DNA of 64,000 nt, taken from positions 744,001 through 808,000 of the forward strand of contig NZ_CP012677.1 of NCBI RefSeq assembly GCF_001294625.1. Reading direction: 5' to 3'. Shown piece after piece: positions 19,001-30,855 of the stretch (positions are counted from its first letter, which is position 1; every line of letters starts with the position of its first letter). This stretch comes from Arthrobacter alpinus (GTDB taxonomy: Bacteria; Actinomycetota; Actinomycetes; Actinomycetales; Micrococcaceae). The notes beneath the pieces were generated by a model, which was given only the letters and a program-made list of their open reading frames with translations, had not been told where the DNA came from and searched no databases. The position numbers and the translations under genes were made by a program.

Positions 19001-20529
19001 ACGAGCTGCCCGAGACCTATGATTTCTCCAAGCTGCCCAACCCGCGCACGGATGAAAAATTACTCCTAGGCGTCATGGACGACCCCGAACACCAGGCCCA
19101 GCCAACGGTGTCCTTTGAGCCGGACAAGGACGGCAACATGGCCATTCTGGGAGCCAGCGGGTCGGGCAAATCCGCTGCGCTGCGCACCATCGCCATCGCC
19201 GCTGCCATCACCCCGCGTGGCGGCCCGGTGCAGGTGTACGGCATTGACGCCGCCTCCAACGGCTTGCAAATGTTGGCGGCGCTGCCCCATGTGGGCGGCA
19301 TTATCAATGCCGAGGACAACGAGCGGGTGGGGCGGTTGCTGCGGTACGTGCGCGGCGTCATCGAAGAGCGTGCCGAGAGCTTTGCCGCCGTCAAGGCCGG
19401 CACCATTGCCGAGTACCGCCGACTGGCAAACAAGCCAAACGAGCCGCGCATCATCGTCATGGTCGATGGCCTGGCCACGTTCCGTGAGCTGTACGAGTTC
19501 AGGGCCGGCCAGACCGCGTTTGAAACCCTGCAGCAGATAGCCACCGACGGCCGTCCCATGGGCGTGCACATTGTCATTGCGGGGGACAGCTCAAAGTCGC
19601 TCCCGGCGTCGTTGGCGGCCTCCGTGCAACGCCTGCTCGTGTTCCGGATGGCCACAGTGGATGACTACTCCAACCTTGGCCTGCCCCGGGACGTCCTGAA
19701 CGCCGCCTCCCCTCCCGGGCGTGGGCTGATCGACGGCGGCGAGGTGCAGCTGGCCATTTTTGGTGGCAACGCCAACCTGGCCCTCCAGGCACGCCAGGTG
19801 GAAAAACTGGCCGACGCCATGCGCCGCCAAGGTGTGGCGGAGGCCCCACGGATCCAGTCGCTGCCGGAATCGCTGGATTTGAACGTGCTCCCGGCGGCCA
19901 CGCCCGGAAACGTGACGATCGGTGTGGACGACTTCAACCTGGAGCCTGCCGGGCTCAACGCCAACGGCGCGCTCATGCTCACGGGCCCGCCCGGATCCGG
20001 GCGCACCACGGCCCTGGTCACTCTCGCTGAGGCGCTGAAAACCTCGACGCCGGCCACCTTGCGCGTGTACCTTGGCTCCCGGAAATCTGCCATCGCCAAT
20101 CTCCCTGTCTGGGACGAGGCGTTCACCACCAGTCACGGTGTGGCCCCGCAACTGCAGCGGCTCAGCGAGCTGGTGGAGGCCGAAACCCGGCCTGTGGCGT
20201 TCTTCATCGAAGGCGTCACCGAATTCACCGACTCCGAAGCAGAGATGGACCTTGTCAACTTGATCAAGACGGCGGTGAAGGCCAACTACTTTGTGGTGGG
20301 CGAGGCGGAATCATCCACCTGGGCCGGGGCCTGGAGCCTTGCTGGCCTGTTCAAGGCGGGCCGGCGCGGCCTGCTCATGAACCCCGGCGACCTTGAAGGG
20401 GACACCTTGATGAGCACCCCGCTGGGGCGCATCTACAACAACAAGTTCATCCCGGGCCGCGGCTACATCGTGGGCCGGGGTAAGGCGTTCAAGCTGCAGG
20501 TGGCCACCACCATGGACCACGAACGGTAA
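16093..20529 (+). CDS. EssC/EccC-like FtsK-SpoIIIE type VII secretion ATPase with N-terminal FHA
   Basis: This 1478-residue protein matches the known size and layout of Firmicutes EssC. Residues 1-95 are a small beta-rich, possibly ubiquitin-like or degenerate FHA module. A clear FHA follows at about 110-195 (YIGRDFD, SKRHAR, SANG), then an FNRSPR stretch as in EssC and two adjacent membrane helices at about 239-280. Three FtsK/SpoIIIE domains follow. Domain 1 has Walker A GTTGAGKSE (~695) and Walker B IIVVDEFAAL (~796). Domain 2 has GASGSGKSA (~1020), but its Walker B (IIVMVDGLA) lacks the usual Glu. Domain 3 has GPPGSGRTT (~1297), with Arg for Lys. Only domain 1 looks fully catalytic. It is predicted to power export of the WXG100 protein encoded next. 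Confidence 0.92.
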   Translation: MRIRLTLRRDPQEDKNLAVTVDGLASVGDIATELYLADPTRKGAQAPPNLSLLVEESMVGGVRGRTLPPEGNLLESGLRPGATVSLTQVSDTFHTPHQDRGPAAATLRVVAGPDSGKEFALPLGTTYIGRDFDADIRLSDPMTSKRHARITVGESVEIADTGSANGLMMEGAAISRATLGSSDEVTLGETTISVVSLGRGAQSGPTSPLVEFNRSPRVVPKFVIEEQTVPSGPQRPKRQRFPLVMMVAPVIMGAVMFASTRSPYSLIFMAMMPLMMIGSYFDQKHQMKKDTQENIEHFRGSAAEFRRQMTQRAQIERAVRLAECPSAAETVDAIYKLGPLMWTHRPEHKAFLSLRLGVGRQPSRTPVKAPSDSNTLPEFMAEIQELKEEFTDIDAVPVVAALRHSGALGVAGPRGVVDDVARALVLQAVGLHSPAELAVAALTSMESKNRWEWLQWLPHVGSVHSPLAAEHLAAGNGAGGTLLAALEELMVTRGANLGANSAAHRGVLDRDKAQMPAPVVPALLVIVEDDVKVDRARLTRLTEYGADVGVHVLWVASSIEALPAACRDFIHVAETATTGQVRLGGLTYPVSCESVNAELAASLARMLAPVVDIGKPVDDDSDLPRSVSYVALAGHDLVESTTGIADRWLENNSVGSRAVKNRKYQGSLRALVGSKGVEPMYLDLKTEGPHALVGGTTGAGKSEFLQAWVLGMAAAYSPDRLSFLFVDYKGGAAFADAVKLPHTVGLVTDLSPHLVRRALTSLRAELHFREHLFNRKKAKDLLAMEREADPETPPSLIIVVDEFAALAKEVPEFVDGVVDIAARGRSLGLHLILATQRPSGVIKDNLRANTNMRIALRMADVDDSQDILGEPTAAYFSPSIPGRGAAKTGPGRIQGFQTGYAGGWTTRTPQRPRIDIVEMDFGAGAPWEQEMAKAPVEDSAGPNDISKVVANISLAAVELGVKPPRKPWLNELPETYDFSKLPNPRTDEKLLLGVMDDPEHQAQPTVSFEPDKDGNMAILGASGSGKSAALRTIAIAAAITPRGGPVQVYGIDAASNGLQMLAALPHVGGIINAEDNERVGRLLRYVRGVIEERAESFAAVKAGTIAEYRRLANKPNEPRIIVMVDGLATFRELYEFRAGQTAFETLQQIATDGRPMGVHIVIAGDSSKSLPASLAASVQRLLVFRMATVDDYSNLGLPRDVLNAASPPGRGLIDGGEVQLAIFGGNANLALQARQVEKLADAMRRQGVAEAPRIQSLPESLDLNVLPAATPGNVTIGVDDFNLEPAGLNANGALMLTGPPGSGRTTALVTLAEALKTSTPATLRVYLGSRKSAIANLPVWDEAFTTSHGVAPQLQRLSELVEAETRPVAFFIEGVTEFTDSEAEMDLVNLIKTAVKANYFVVGEAESSTWAGAWSLAGLFKAGRRGLLMNPGDLEGDTLMSTPLGRIYNNKFIPGRGYIVGRGKAFKLQVATTMDHER

Positions 20530-20536
20530 ATACCTT

Positions 20537-20558
20537 CGATGGGGAGCGCTGCCCATCG
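20537..20558. promoter_or_regulatory. Near-palindromic hairpin between the ATPase and WXG100 genes
   Basis: CGATGGG (20537-20543) pairs with CCCATCG (20552-20558) around an 8-base centre containing AGCGCT. There is no T-run. It could be a terminator or RNA-processing hairpin that uncouples the abundant WXG100 message from the long operon, or an operator. A related GATGGGAGCGCTGC lies at 20952-20965 after the WXG100 gene. Confidence 0.4.
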
Positions 20559-20645
20559 ACGGGGTTGGTGGCAGTTGTTAGATTAAAGATACAAACCGGT
20601 TGGAGAAACCTACCGGGAGGCTTCACTAGTAAAAGGATGTGCATC

Positions 20646-24110
<3,465 letters not shown>

Positions 24111-24256
24111 CAAACGTTGTTGACGTGGCGTCCATGACTTTGCTCCAGCGCACCGTTGTGTGAGGATCAGGCGCAGCTTTGGAAGTGGCGCCACATTGGC
24201 GGCAAACCGTGCGCCCATTCAAAGTGGATGCTTGCCAACACGGTGGTGTGGAGTCG

Positions 24257-24270
24257 ATTTCGCGCGAAAT
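24257..24270. promoter_or_regulatory. Perfect 14-bp palindrome ATTTCGCGCGAAAT
   Basis: The sequence is self-complementary over all 14 bases and lies in the 300-bp gap between the IMPase and CoA-transferase genes. It could be a repressor site. No family is assigned. Confidence 0.3.
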
Positions 24271-24340
24271 GTTCATCCACGAGTACTATCCGCAACCACA
24301 CAGGCCCCGTTGATGGCCGCCCGGAATGAGGGTGGTCCGG

Positions 24341-24354
24341 CGAACATTCGTTCG
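24341..24354. promoter_or_regulatory. LexA (SOS) box-like site
   Basis: CGAACATTCGTTCG contains the arms CGAAC and GTTCG with a 4-base spacer, matching the Gram-positive LexA consensus CGAAC-N4-GTTCG; one preferred spacer base differs. It lies just upstream of the promoter for the CoA-transferase gene, 57 bp before its start. Whether it is bound by LexA is untested. Confidence 0.45.
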
Positions 24355-24376
24355 CGCAAACCATCTCCTGGCCCTG

Positions 24377-24404
24377 TTGCACCAGGCCCGGGAGCTTGTA
24401 CCCT
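24377..24404 (+). promoter_or_regulatory. Promoter of a leaderless CoA-transferase gene
   Basis: TTGCAC (24377-24382) and TACCCT (24399-24404) are separated by 16 bp, and the -10 ends 6 bases before the ATG at 24411. Transcription would therefore start at or beside the start codon. Confidence 0.5.
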
Positions 24405-24410
24405 AGCCCC

Positions 24411-25805
24411 ATGGAACTCACAGTGGCTTCCGGGGCTTTCATAGTGCCCGACGGCGTGCGTGTCACCGGTGCGGGCTCGCTGGAATCGGCCTTTGACGTC
24501 ACGGGTTTGGCTGTTGCCTCCATCGCAGCGGCAGCGCAAGCCCTTGCCGAACTGGTGCACTTGCGCGGCGCCCCCTTGCCTGCCGTCACGGTGGATCGGG
24601 ACGTGGCGTCAGCTTGGTTTGGCATGTCCTTCACCCCCGACGGCTGGCAGTTGCCGTCCCCCTGGGATGACCTGGCCGGAGACTACCCGTGCGGCGGAGG
24701 GTGGATCCGGTTGCACACCAACGCCCCACACCACCGGGCTGCCGCTCTGAACGTTCTGGGCCTGGCCCCGGAGTCCGGGCTGGCTCAGGTGGCTGCGGCG
24801 GTCGCCGCATGGGAGGGGGAGGCGTTGGAAGCTGCCGTTGTCGACGCGAAGGGGTGCGCGGCCATGATGCGCTCGCGCTCGCAGTGGCTGGCCCATCCCC
24901 AAGGTGCGGGCGTCGCCGCGGAACCATTGGTCCGGTGGGGCTCTTCCCGCCGTGTTCCCCCGGCCGGCAAACACCTGGGGAAAGGAGCTCCAGCCACCCA
25001 CGCCCGCCCACTGGCCGGTGTGCGCGTCCTTGACCTGACCCGGGTCATAGCTGGCCCCGTGGCAACCAGATTCCTGGCCCAATATGGGGCACAGGTGCTG
25101 CGCATCGACCCTCCCGACTGGCGGGAACCGGCCCTGGAAGCTGAAATGACCTTAGGCAAGAACTGTGCCCGGTTGGATGCGAAGACGGCCTCCGGCATGG
25201 ACCGGCCTAAGGAACTTTTGGGGGAGGCAGACATCCTGGTGCACGGGTACCGCCCCGACGCCCTGGCCGGGCTCGGGCTCTCGGACGAGGAGATGGCCCG
25301 GCAGTATCCAGGGCTCCTGACTGTGGGCCTTGACGCCTACGGCTGGAGCGGGCCGTGGGCGGCGCGGCGCGGATTCGACTCGCTGGTCCAGATGAGCTGC
25401 GGCATTGCGGAGGCCGGCATGGCCCACTTTGGCAAGGACCGGCCCACCCCGCTTCCGGTGCAGGCCCTCGACCACTCCACCGGGTACCTGCTGGCCGCGG
25501 CCACCATCCACGCCTGGCGGGAACGGCTCGCCGGTCAGGTACACCCGGCCAGGCTGTCGCTGGCCCGCACGGCCGTGGAATTGATGAAGTCCGGGCCGTC
25601 CAATCCGGATGCGCCGGTGCCCTCAGTAGAGCCGGCTGCGATGCTGCCGGAGGAAACCCGATGGGGGCCGGGGCTTCGGCTGCCACCGGCCGTTCAGGTT
25701 TCCGGCGTTGTTGCTGCCACCGATGTGGAGGCCCGGGGGTACGGTTGGGCTCCGCCGGTGTGGCCGGCTATCCCGGCCAACCCTGCTGACGCAGTGCCTG
25801 CTTGA
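24411..25805 (+). CDS. Family III CoA-transferase (CaiB/BaiF type)
   Basis: The protein is 464 residues. The family core starts near residue 205 with VLDLTRVIAGPVATRFLA, followed by GADVLRIDPP-like and GYRPDAL segments and the RGFDSLVQ and QALDHSTGYLLAA blocks that line the active site in this family. The first ~200 residues are divergent and may be a second, degenerate lobe. Family members move CoA between carboxylic acids; the substrate cannot be told from sequence. No partner dehydrogenase or thioesterase lies nearby. The start at ATG 24411 is supported by the closely spaced promoter. The 3' end overlaps the convergent AbiEi-like gene by 38 bp. Confidence 0.85.
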   Translation: MELTVASGAFIVPDGVRVTGAGSLESAFDVTGLAVASIAAAAQALAELVHLRGAPLPAVTVDRDVASAWFGMSFTPDGWQLPSPWDDLAGDYPCGGGWIRLHTNAPHHRAAALNVLGLAPESGLAQVAAAVAAWEGEALEAAVVDAKGCAAMMRSRSQWLAHPQGAGVAAEPLVRWGSSRRVPPAGKHLGKGAPATHARPLAGVRVLDLTRVIAGPVATRFLAQYGAQVLRIDPPDWREPALEAEMTLGKNCARLDAKTASGMDRPKELLGEADILVHGYRPDALAGLGLSDEEMARQYPGLLTVGLDAYGWSGPWAARRGFDSLVQMSCGIAEAGMAHFGKDRPTPLPVQALDHSTGYLLAAATIHAWRERLAGQVHPARLSLARTAVELMKSGPSNPDAPVPSVEPAAMLPEETRWGPGLRLPPAVQVSGVVAATDVEARGYGWAPPVWPAIPANPADAVPA

Positions 25806-26811
25806 ACATTTTTTCGACATACGCCTCACCCCTGCGCAAGTCAGTGCTGTACACCTTGACCAGCAGCCAACCGCGGGCCGCACTTCGTTCATCCCGGTTC
25901 CGGTCAAACAGCTGTTTCTGCGTGGTCTTGTGGATCTCGCCTTCGGACTGAGCACTGGTCTTGTCCTCCTCGCATGCCAAATCAGGACAGACCTCCGGAT
26001 CTCCCGCGATGGCGAAGTTGGTGGTGAAATCGGACAGCCCGGCACGGCGGAGCCTGAGCCACAGCTTTGTCTCTGGAGGGGAATCCACGCCAACGCGCAT
26101 GAGCTCAACGGCGGCCGCGGCCTTGGCGAACCCCCGCACGTGATGTTTACTCCCGATGGAGCGTCGCACGGTCGCTGCTTGCACGATGGCGATTTTTGGC
26201 GGTTCAAAGGGGCGATCATGTTCGCAAAACAAGAAATCCGCCACTGCCACCAAATCATCCAGGCCCAGCAATGCGCTGAGATCCAGGAAGGTCCGCGCCG
26301 GTGTCGTCACCGGGACGCCGTCCATGAACATGATGTCGCCAGGCACCAGGGTGTTGGTCCGTCCGGCCACGTTTTTGCGCCGCGGCTGTGCTGAGCCTGC
26401 CGGCCGGGTCAGGTGGATGATCTTGATGTTGGCGTCAAGCCACGGCAGTGGGATGCCATGCCGTTGCGCGGCAGTCATGTGGGAAGCACAGCTTTCACCG
26501 CATAAAACAGTGTAGGGGCGTACCCGCTCGAGCAAACTTTGCTGCCGTCCGCGTGGCACACGGATTTCCCTACTGGGAATGGACAAGTCCAGCGCCGTCA
26601 ACCTGCTGAGTGTGGCACCGGCATCCAGTCCTTCCCTTAAGTGAAGGACCGTCGTGCCAGGTTCCCGGGGAGTGATGGACGTACGACCATGACTAAAGTC
26701 TGGTTCAAGTTCTCCGATCCTGCCCGGAGTTAGCCACAGGCTGCAGATACAAAAGGGGTGCAGCAGCGGGATACCGTTCCAGTTGGCAGGTAAAGGGGGT
26801 GTTGGAGGCAC
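25768..26811 (-). CDS. AbiEi/DUF559-type protein (putative Vsr-like endonuclease fold)
   Basis: This 347-residue protein belongs to a family common in Actinobacteria: an AbiEi-like helix-turn-helix region, the block GVPVTTPARTFLDLSALLGL in the middle, and a C-terminal domain resembling Vsr/DUF559 endonucleases (GDPEVCPDLA, EGEIHKTTQKQ, ARGWLLVKVYSTD). The start is a GTG with AAAGGGGG upstream; no other in-frame start is close, though the extreme N-terminus is unlike the usual family start. Despite the family name used in databases, no toxin partner is adjacent, so a toxin-antitoxin role is not supported here. One residue before the EGEIH motif differs from the usual aromatic, which may reduce nuclease activity. 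Confidence 0.68.
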   Translation of the reverse strand: MPPTPPLPANWNGIPLLHPFCICSLWLTPGRIGELEPDFSHGRTSITPREPGTTVLHLREGLDAGATLSRLTALDLSIPSREIRVPRGRQQSLLERVRPYTVLCGESCASHMTAAQRHGIPLPWLDANIKIIHLTRPAGSAQPRRKNVAGRTNTLVPGDIMFMDGVPVTTPARTFLDLSALLGLDDLVAVADFLFCEHDRPFEPPKIAIVQAATVRRSIGSKHHVRGFAKAAAAVELMRVGVDSPPETKLWLRLRRAGLSDFTTNFAIAGDPEVCPDLACEEDKTSAQSEGEIHKTTQKQLFDRNRDERSAARGWLLVKVYSTDLRRGEAYVEKMFKQALRQQGWPG

Positions 26812-26975
26812 GGACCCCCTTTAGCTGCTGTTTCGAATGGCTGGCTGGCACCAGCGCGGTGCTGCCCGCCTCCGAAAATTTCCCGGGAGGCACCCGGGTA
26901 AGCAAGTATAGGGAAGCAAGGAACGCCGTCGTCCTTCCCCACCCGCCCGCACATCCAGAGCAGGAACCACCGCGC

Positions 26976-27473
26976 ATGAACTTGATTGTCCGTCCCATCA
27001 CACCCGCAGATTACGACGCCGTTGCCCGCGTCACCGCCGACGCCTACCTCGGCGCGGGGTACTTTGCCAGTGCAGAGAACCCGTACGTCCAAAAGATTTT
27101 GCGCGTGGGGGAACGGGCCGCAGTGGCGGCTATCATTGTGGCCGAGCGCGACGGCGTGGTGATTGGTTCAGCGACACTGGCGCTCAACGGGGACGAATGG
27201 GCTGACATCGCGCTGCCCGAGGAACTGGAATTCCGGTTGCTGGTGGTGGACCCGGCGGTGCAGCGCAGCGGTGCCGGGGCCGCCATGGTCAACGCCATCC
27301 TGGAACGCGCCCGGGCCACTGCGGGGATTAGCGCCGTCAGCCTCACTACCGGTGATGACTGGCACGGCGCCCACGCCCTTTATCGCAAACTCGGGTTCAC
27401 CCGGGTCCCGGAACGCGACTGGCCCATCCCCGAAAATGGCAAGATGCTGCGCGTGTACCGGATGGAGCTCTAG
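26976..27473 (+). CDS. GNAT-family N-acetyltransferase
   Basis: This 165-residue protein transfers an acetyl group from acetyl-CoA to an unknown amine. The N-terminal LIVRPITPADYDAV strand, the central EFRLLVVDPAVQRSGAG acetyl-CoA loop and the C-terminal ALYRKLGFTRV block are typical. The open frame extends 177 bp upstream but this extension lacks family residues; the ATG at 26976 begins the domain and has AGCAGGAA nearby. It is divergent from the AbiEi-like gene, with 164 bp between their starts. Confidence 0.9.
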   Translation: MNLIVRPITPADYDAVARVTADAYLGAGYFASAENPYVQKILRVGERAAVAAIIVAERDGVVIGSATLALNGDEWADIALPEELEFRLLVVDPAVQRSGAGAAMVNAILERARATAGISAVSLTTGDDWHGAHALYRKLGFTRVPERDWPIPENGKMLRVYRMEL

Positions 27474-27507
27474 GAGACGGGTCCGTGATTTGAGCCCAAC
27501 TCCGGTT

Positions 27508-27513
27508 TAGGAT
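27508..27513 (+). promoter_or_regulatory. -10 box of a leaderless gene
   Basis: TAGGAT lies 6 bases before the ATG at 27520 and there is no Shine-Dalgarno sequence between them, the usual layout for an actinobacterial leaderless transcript. Confidence 0.5.
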
Positions 27514-27519
27514 GACCCT

Positions 27520-28914
27520 ATGATTCCCACCCCAGCGCCCAGACAACCTGAGAAGCGGACGTGGCTAAGTAACTGGCGTGATCGCCGCGTGTCCATCAAT
27601 GCGGTGGTGGATAACCTCGCCTTCGCGTTTAGCGGCCTTGCGGCGATCTGGCTGGCGTGGCTGGTGCTCTCCGAGGACTTCACTTGGGGTTGGCACCTTG
27701 CCCCGTTGTTCCTCTTGTTCTGGCTGTTGCTGGCCTACTTGGTCCTGCCACGGCTGCACAGGATCCTGACCTCCATCTACGTCCCGGACTATTTCATTGG
27801 CCGGGCCCGCACCAGCGACGGGCTGCTCGGGGACCCGATCAACCTTGCGGTTATGGGGACCGAGGAGCAATTGCACGAGGCCATGACCCGGGCAGGCTGG
27901 ATACGGGCAGATGAGGTCACCTTGGCATCCAGCTGGCGCATTGTCACCTCCACGCTCATGAAGCGCAGCTACGACGAGGCCCCTGTCAGCCCGCTGTTGC
28001 TCTTTAGTCGGCAACAGGATCTGGCCTACCAACAGGAGGTGGCCGGCAATCCCGCCAAGCGCCACCATGTGCGGTACTGGCGCTGCCCGGACGGGTGGTT
28101 GCTGCCGGGAGGGCACCGGGCCGATTGGATGGGGGCAGGCACTTTTGACCGTGCAGTGGGCTTGTCCTTGTTCACGCTCCAGATTACGCACAAGATCGAC
28201 GCCGACACCGACATTGAGCGTGACCACATTGTCACGAGCCTGGTCGAAAGCGGTGACGACGTTCAAGTGCGGGTGCTGGCGGACTTCGCCTCCGGATACC
28301 ACTCCCGCAACGGCGGCGGCGACACCATTAAGACCGACGGTGACCTTCCCGTGGTGGACGTTCGGGCCGTTCAGATTCCCGCCGACGGCAATGCCCTGGG
28401 ACCAGGCCTAGATGAGCGCCGCGAAGCCCGGGCGCAGAAAAGACCACTCTCCACCGTCCTCGGGGTCATCCTGATGCTCGTCGGCGGCGTGGTGGGCACC
28501 GTGATCGTGCTGGCCATCATAGCCGGTTGGCGAGAGATCTTAGAGGAGGCATCGGCCAGCCTCAGTGCCCAGGAGTCACAGATTCTGGATGCTTTCATGC
28601 TTGTCCTTGTCATTGTGGCCGCACTTGGTGTCGCCTTTTACTATCTGCTGGCCATCCTGGTGTTTCGGGGCAGCAACTGGGCCAGGGTTGCGGCCCTGAC
28701 ATACACGGGGTTCTTGGTGCTTGTCTCTGCCATTGACTTCCTCAGCGGCGCGACCATCACCTTGGGCAAGGACTTGTTTGGCCTGCCGCTGGACATTCTG
28801 GTGATGCTTGCCCTGTCCTCGCGCAGTTCCAGGCTGTGGGCCAGGCGCGCCGCCACGGGCACTGTCGCGCCCAGCACCTCCGCTGTGGAGACAGGTCTCA
28901 CAGCAAAGGGCTGA
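27520..28914 (+). CDS. LssY_C domain membrane protein
   Basis: The protein is 464 residues. Two membrane helices at about 30-85 precede a soluble LssY C-terminal type domain at about 95-270. That domain shows the family pattern PINLAVMGTEEQLHEAM, AGWIRADE, SPLLLFSRQQDLAYQ, HHVRYWR and the closing KIDADTDIERDHI. Three to four further hydrophobic segments lie between about 305 and 440. Function of the domain is unknown; it is often found with phosphatase-like membrane proteins. The gene stands alone, leaderless, upstream of gatCAB. Confidence 0.78.
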   Translation: MIPTPAPRQPEKRTWLSNWRDRRVSINAVVDNLAFAFSGLAAIWLAWLVLSEDFTWGWHLAPLFLLFWLLLAYLVLPRLHRILTSIYVPDYFIGRARTSDGLLGDPINLAVMGTEEQLHEAMTRAGWIRADEVTLASSWRIVTSTLMKRSYDEAPVSPLLLFSRQQDLAYQQEVAGNPAKRHHVRYWRCPDGWLLPGGHRADWMGAGTFDRAVGLSLFTLQITHKIDADTDIERDHIVTSLVESGDDVQVRVLADFASGYHSRNGGGDTIKTDGDLPVVDVRAVQIPADGNALGPGLDERREARAQKRPLSTVLGVILMLVGGVVGTVIVLAIIAGWREILEEASASLSAQESQILDAFMLVLVIVAALGVAFYYLLAILVFRGSNWARVAALTYTGFLVLVSAIDFLSGATITLGKDLFGLPLDILVMLALSSRSSRLWARRAATGTVAPSTSAVETGLTAKG

Positions 28915-29002
28915 ATCCATCCAGGGCTGGGCGGGATTTCCGGCATGCCACGAGAGATAAGCTAGGACTAAGACAACTTTTTCTTTTTTGTAGGGGAGAT
29001 CC

Positions 29003-29299
29003 ATGGCTGCGATCAACCGTGACGACGTGGCGCATTTGGCGCAACTGGCTCACATCGAGATGAGCGACGACGAACTGGACCGCATGGCCACTGAGCTGGC
29101 TGTCATTGTGGATTCCGTCAAGAGCGTCAGCGAGGCTGCGGGGCCGGATGTTCCCGCCACCTCGCACCCGATTCCGCTGACCAACGTCATGCGTGAAGAC
29201 GTGGTGGGCCACGTATTGACTGCCGAAGAGGCGCTCTCCGGTGCCCCGGACTCCGCCGACGGCCGCTTTAAGGTCCCCGCAATTTTGGAAGAGAGCTAA
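29003..29299 (+). CDS. gatC: Asp-tRNA(Asn)/Glu-tRNA(Gln) amidotransferase subunit C
   Basis: GatC stabilises the GatA-GatB complex that converts misacylated Glu-tRNA(Gln) and Asp-tRNA(Asn) to the amidated forms. The 98-residue length and the [19 protein letters not shown] start are typical. GGGGAGA precedes the ATG. The leader contains a T-rich run (about 28977-28992). The gap to gatA is 2 bases. Confidence 0.97.
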   Translation: MAAINRDDVAHLAQLAHIEMSDDELDRMATELAVIVDSVKSVSEAAGPDVPATSHPIPLTNVMREDVVGHVLTAEEALSGAPDSADGRFKVPAILEES

Positions 29300-29301
29300 C
29301 C

Positions 29302-30855
29302 ATGAACGCCAACGAACTGATCCGTTCCAGCGCGTCCGCCATGGCCGCCAAGCTTGCCGCAGGGGAGATCACCTCCGTGGAGCTTGTTCAGGCGCACCTT
29401 GACCGGATTGGAGCCGTCGACGGCGGTGATAGCGGCGTCCACGCGTTCTTGCACGTGAACACCGAGGAGGCACTCGCCGTCGCCGCCGACGTCGACGCCC
29501 GCCGTGCCGCCTGTGAACAGCTCCACGAGCTGGCCGGTGTGCCGATCGCTGTCAAGGACCTCATCGTCACCAGGGGCCAGCCCACCACTGCTGGCTCGAA
29601 GATCCTCGAGGGTTGGATGAGCCCCTACGACGCCACCGTCGTGAAGAAACTCCGCGCCGCCCGCATGCCCATCCTGGGCAAAACTAACCTTGACGAATTC
29701 GCCATGGGCTCCTCCACCGAGCACTCCGCCTATGGACCCACCCGCAACCCCTGGGACCTGGACCGCATCCCCGGCGGTTCCGGCGGTGGCTCCGCGGCCG
29801 CCGTCGCCGCCTTCGAGGCACCCCTGGCCCTGGGCACGGACACCGGTGGATCTATCCGCCAGCCCGGCGCCGTCACCGGAACCGTCGGCGTGAAGCCCAC
29901 CTATGGTGCTGTCTCGCGCTATGGTGCCATCGCCATGGCCTCTTCCCTGGACCAGATTGGCCCGGTCTCCCGCACCGTCCTGGACTCGGCCCTGCTGCAG
30001 GAAGTCATCGGGGGGCATGACCCGCAGGACTCCACCTCGCTGACTGACGCATCCACGGGCCTTGCGGCCGCCGCACGCCTGGGCAATGTCAAGGGCATGA
30101 AGATCGGCGTCATCAAGGAACTGCACGGCGAAGGCTACCAAGGCGGCGTGGAGAACCGCTTCAACGAATCTCTGGAGCTGCTGCGCGGCGCCGGGGCCGA
30201 GATCGTTGAGGTCTCCTGCCCCAACTTCGGCTACGCCCTGGGCGCCTACTACCTGATCATGCCCTCTGAGGCCTCCTCCAACCTGGCCAAGTTCGACGGC
30301 GTCCGCTTCGGCATGCGCACCCTGCCCACCGAGGGCCCACTCACCATCGAACGCGTCATGGGTGCCACCCGCGCTGCGGGCTTTGGCGACGAGGTCAAGC
30401 GCCGCATTATCTTGGGCACCTACGCCCTGAGCGCCGGCTACTACGACGCCTACTACGGCTCGGCCCAGAAGGTACGCACCCTGATTCAGCGCGACTTCGC
30501 CGCCGCCTTCGAGCAGGTTGACGTGCTGATCTCCCCGACAGCGCCCACCACAGCGTTCAAGCTCGGCGAGAAGCTCAGCGACCCGCTGGCCATGTACCTT
30601 AACGACGTCGCCACCATCCCGGCGAATCTGGCCGGCGTCCCCGGTCTGACCCTGCCCGGTGGCCTGGCCGATGAGGACGGCCTGCCCGTCGGCATCCAAC
30701 TGCTGGCCCCGGCCCGCGAGGACGCCCGCCTGTACCGTGTGGGCGCCGTGTTGGAATCCCTTCTCGAGGCACAGTGGGGCGGTCCCATCCTGGACCAGGC
30801 GCCGCCGTTGGCCGAGCTCGTTCAGACCCATGCAGCCAAGGAGGCTAACTCATGA
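29302..30855 (+). CDS. gatA: Asp-tRNA(Asn)/Glu-tRNA(Gln) amidotransferase subunit A
   Basis: This 517-residue amidase hydrolyses glutamine to supply ammonia. The Ser-cisSer-Lys triad is visible in VAVKDLI (Lys), [13 protein letters not shown] and [11 protein letters not shown] (serines). Length is slightly above the usual ~485. It lies between gatC and gatB with a 4-base overlap into gatB. Confidence 0.97.
   Translation: MNANELIRSSASAMAAKLAAGEITSVELVQAHLDRIGAVDGGDSGVHAFLHVNTEEALAVAADVDARRAACEQLHELAGVPIAVKDLIVTRGQPTTAGSKILEGWMSPYDATVVKKLRAARMPILGKTNLDEFAMGSSTEHSAYGPTRNPWDLDRIPGGSGGGSAAAVAAFEAPLALGTDTGGSIRQPGAVTGTVGVKPTYGAVSRYGAIAMASSLDQIGPVSRTVLDSALLQEVIGGHDPQDSTSLTDASTGLAAAARLGNVKGMKIGVIKELHGEGYQGGVENRFNESLELLRGAGAEIVEVSCPNFGYALGAYYLIMPSEASSNLAKFDGVRFGMRTLPTEGPLTIERVMGATRAAGFGDEVKRRIILGTYALSAGYYDAYYGSAQKVRTLIQRDFAAAFEQVDVLISPTAPTTAFKLGEKLSDPLAMYLNDVATIPANLAGVPGLTLPGGLADEDGLPVGIQLLAPAREDARLYRVGAVLESLLEAQWGGPILDQAPPLAELVQTHAAKEANS

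Noticed and set aside
24160..24444. 94-codon plus-strand frame before the CoA-transferase gene
   Set aside because: No family features and it runs across the promoter and the LexA-like site.
25768..26811. Reading the AbiEi-like gene as part of a toxin-antitoxin pair
   Set aside because: No adjacent toxin-like gene; the family name alone is not evidence.
26799..26975. N-terminal extension of the GNAT protein
   Set aside because: Lacks GNAT features and overlaps the start of the divergent gene.
29296..30831. 511-codon open frame on the minus strand opposite gatA
   Set aside because: Gly/His/Val-rich shadow of a GC-rich gene; gatA on the plus strand has full family motifs.
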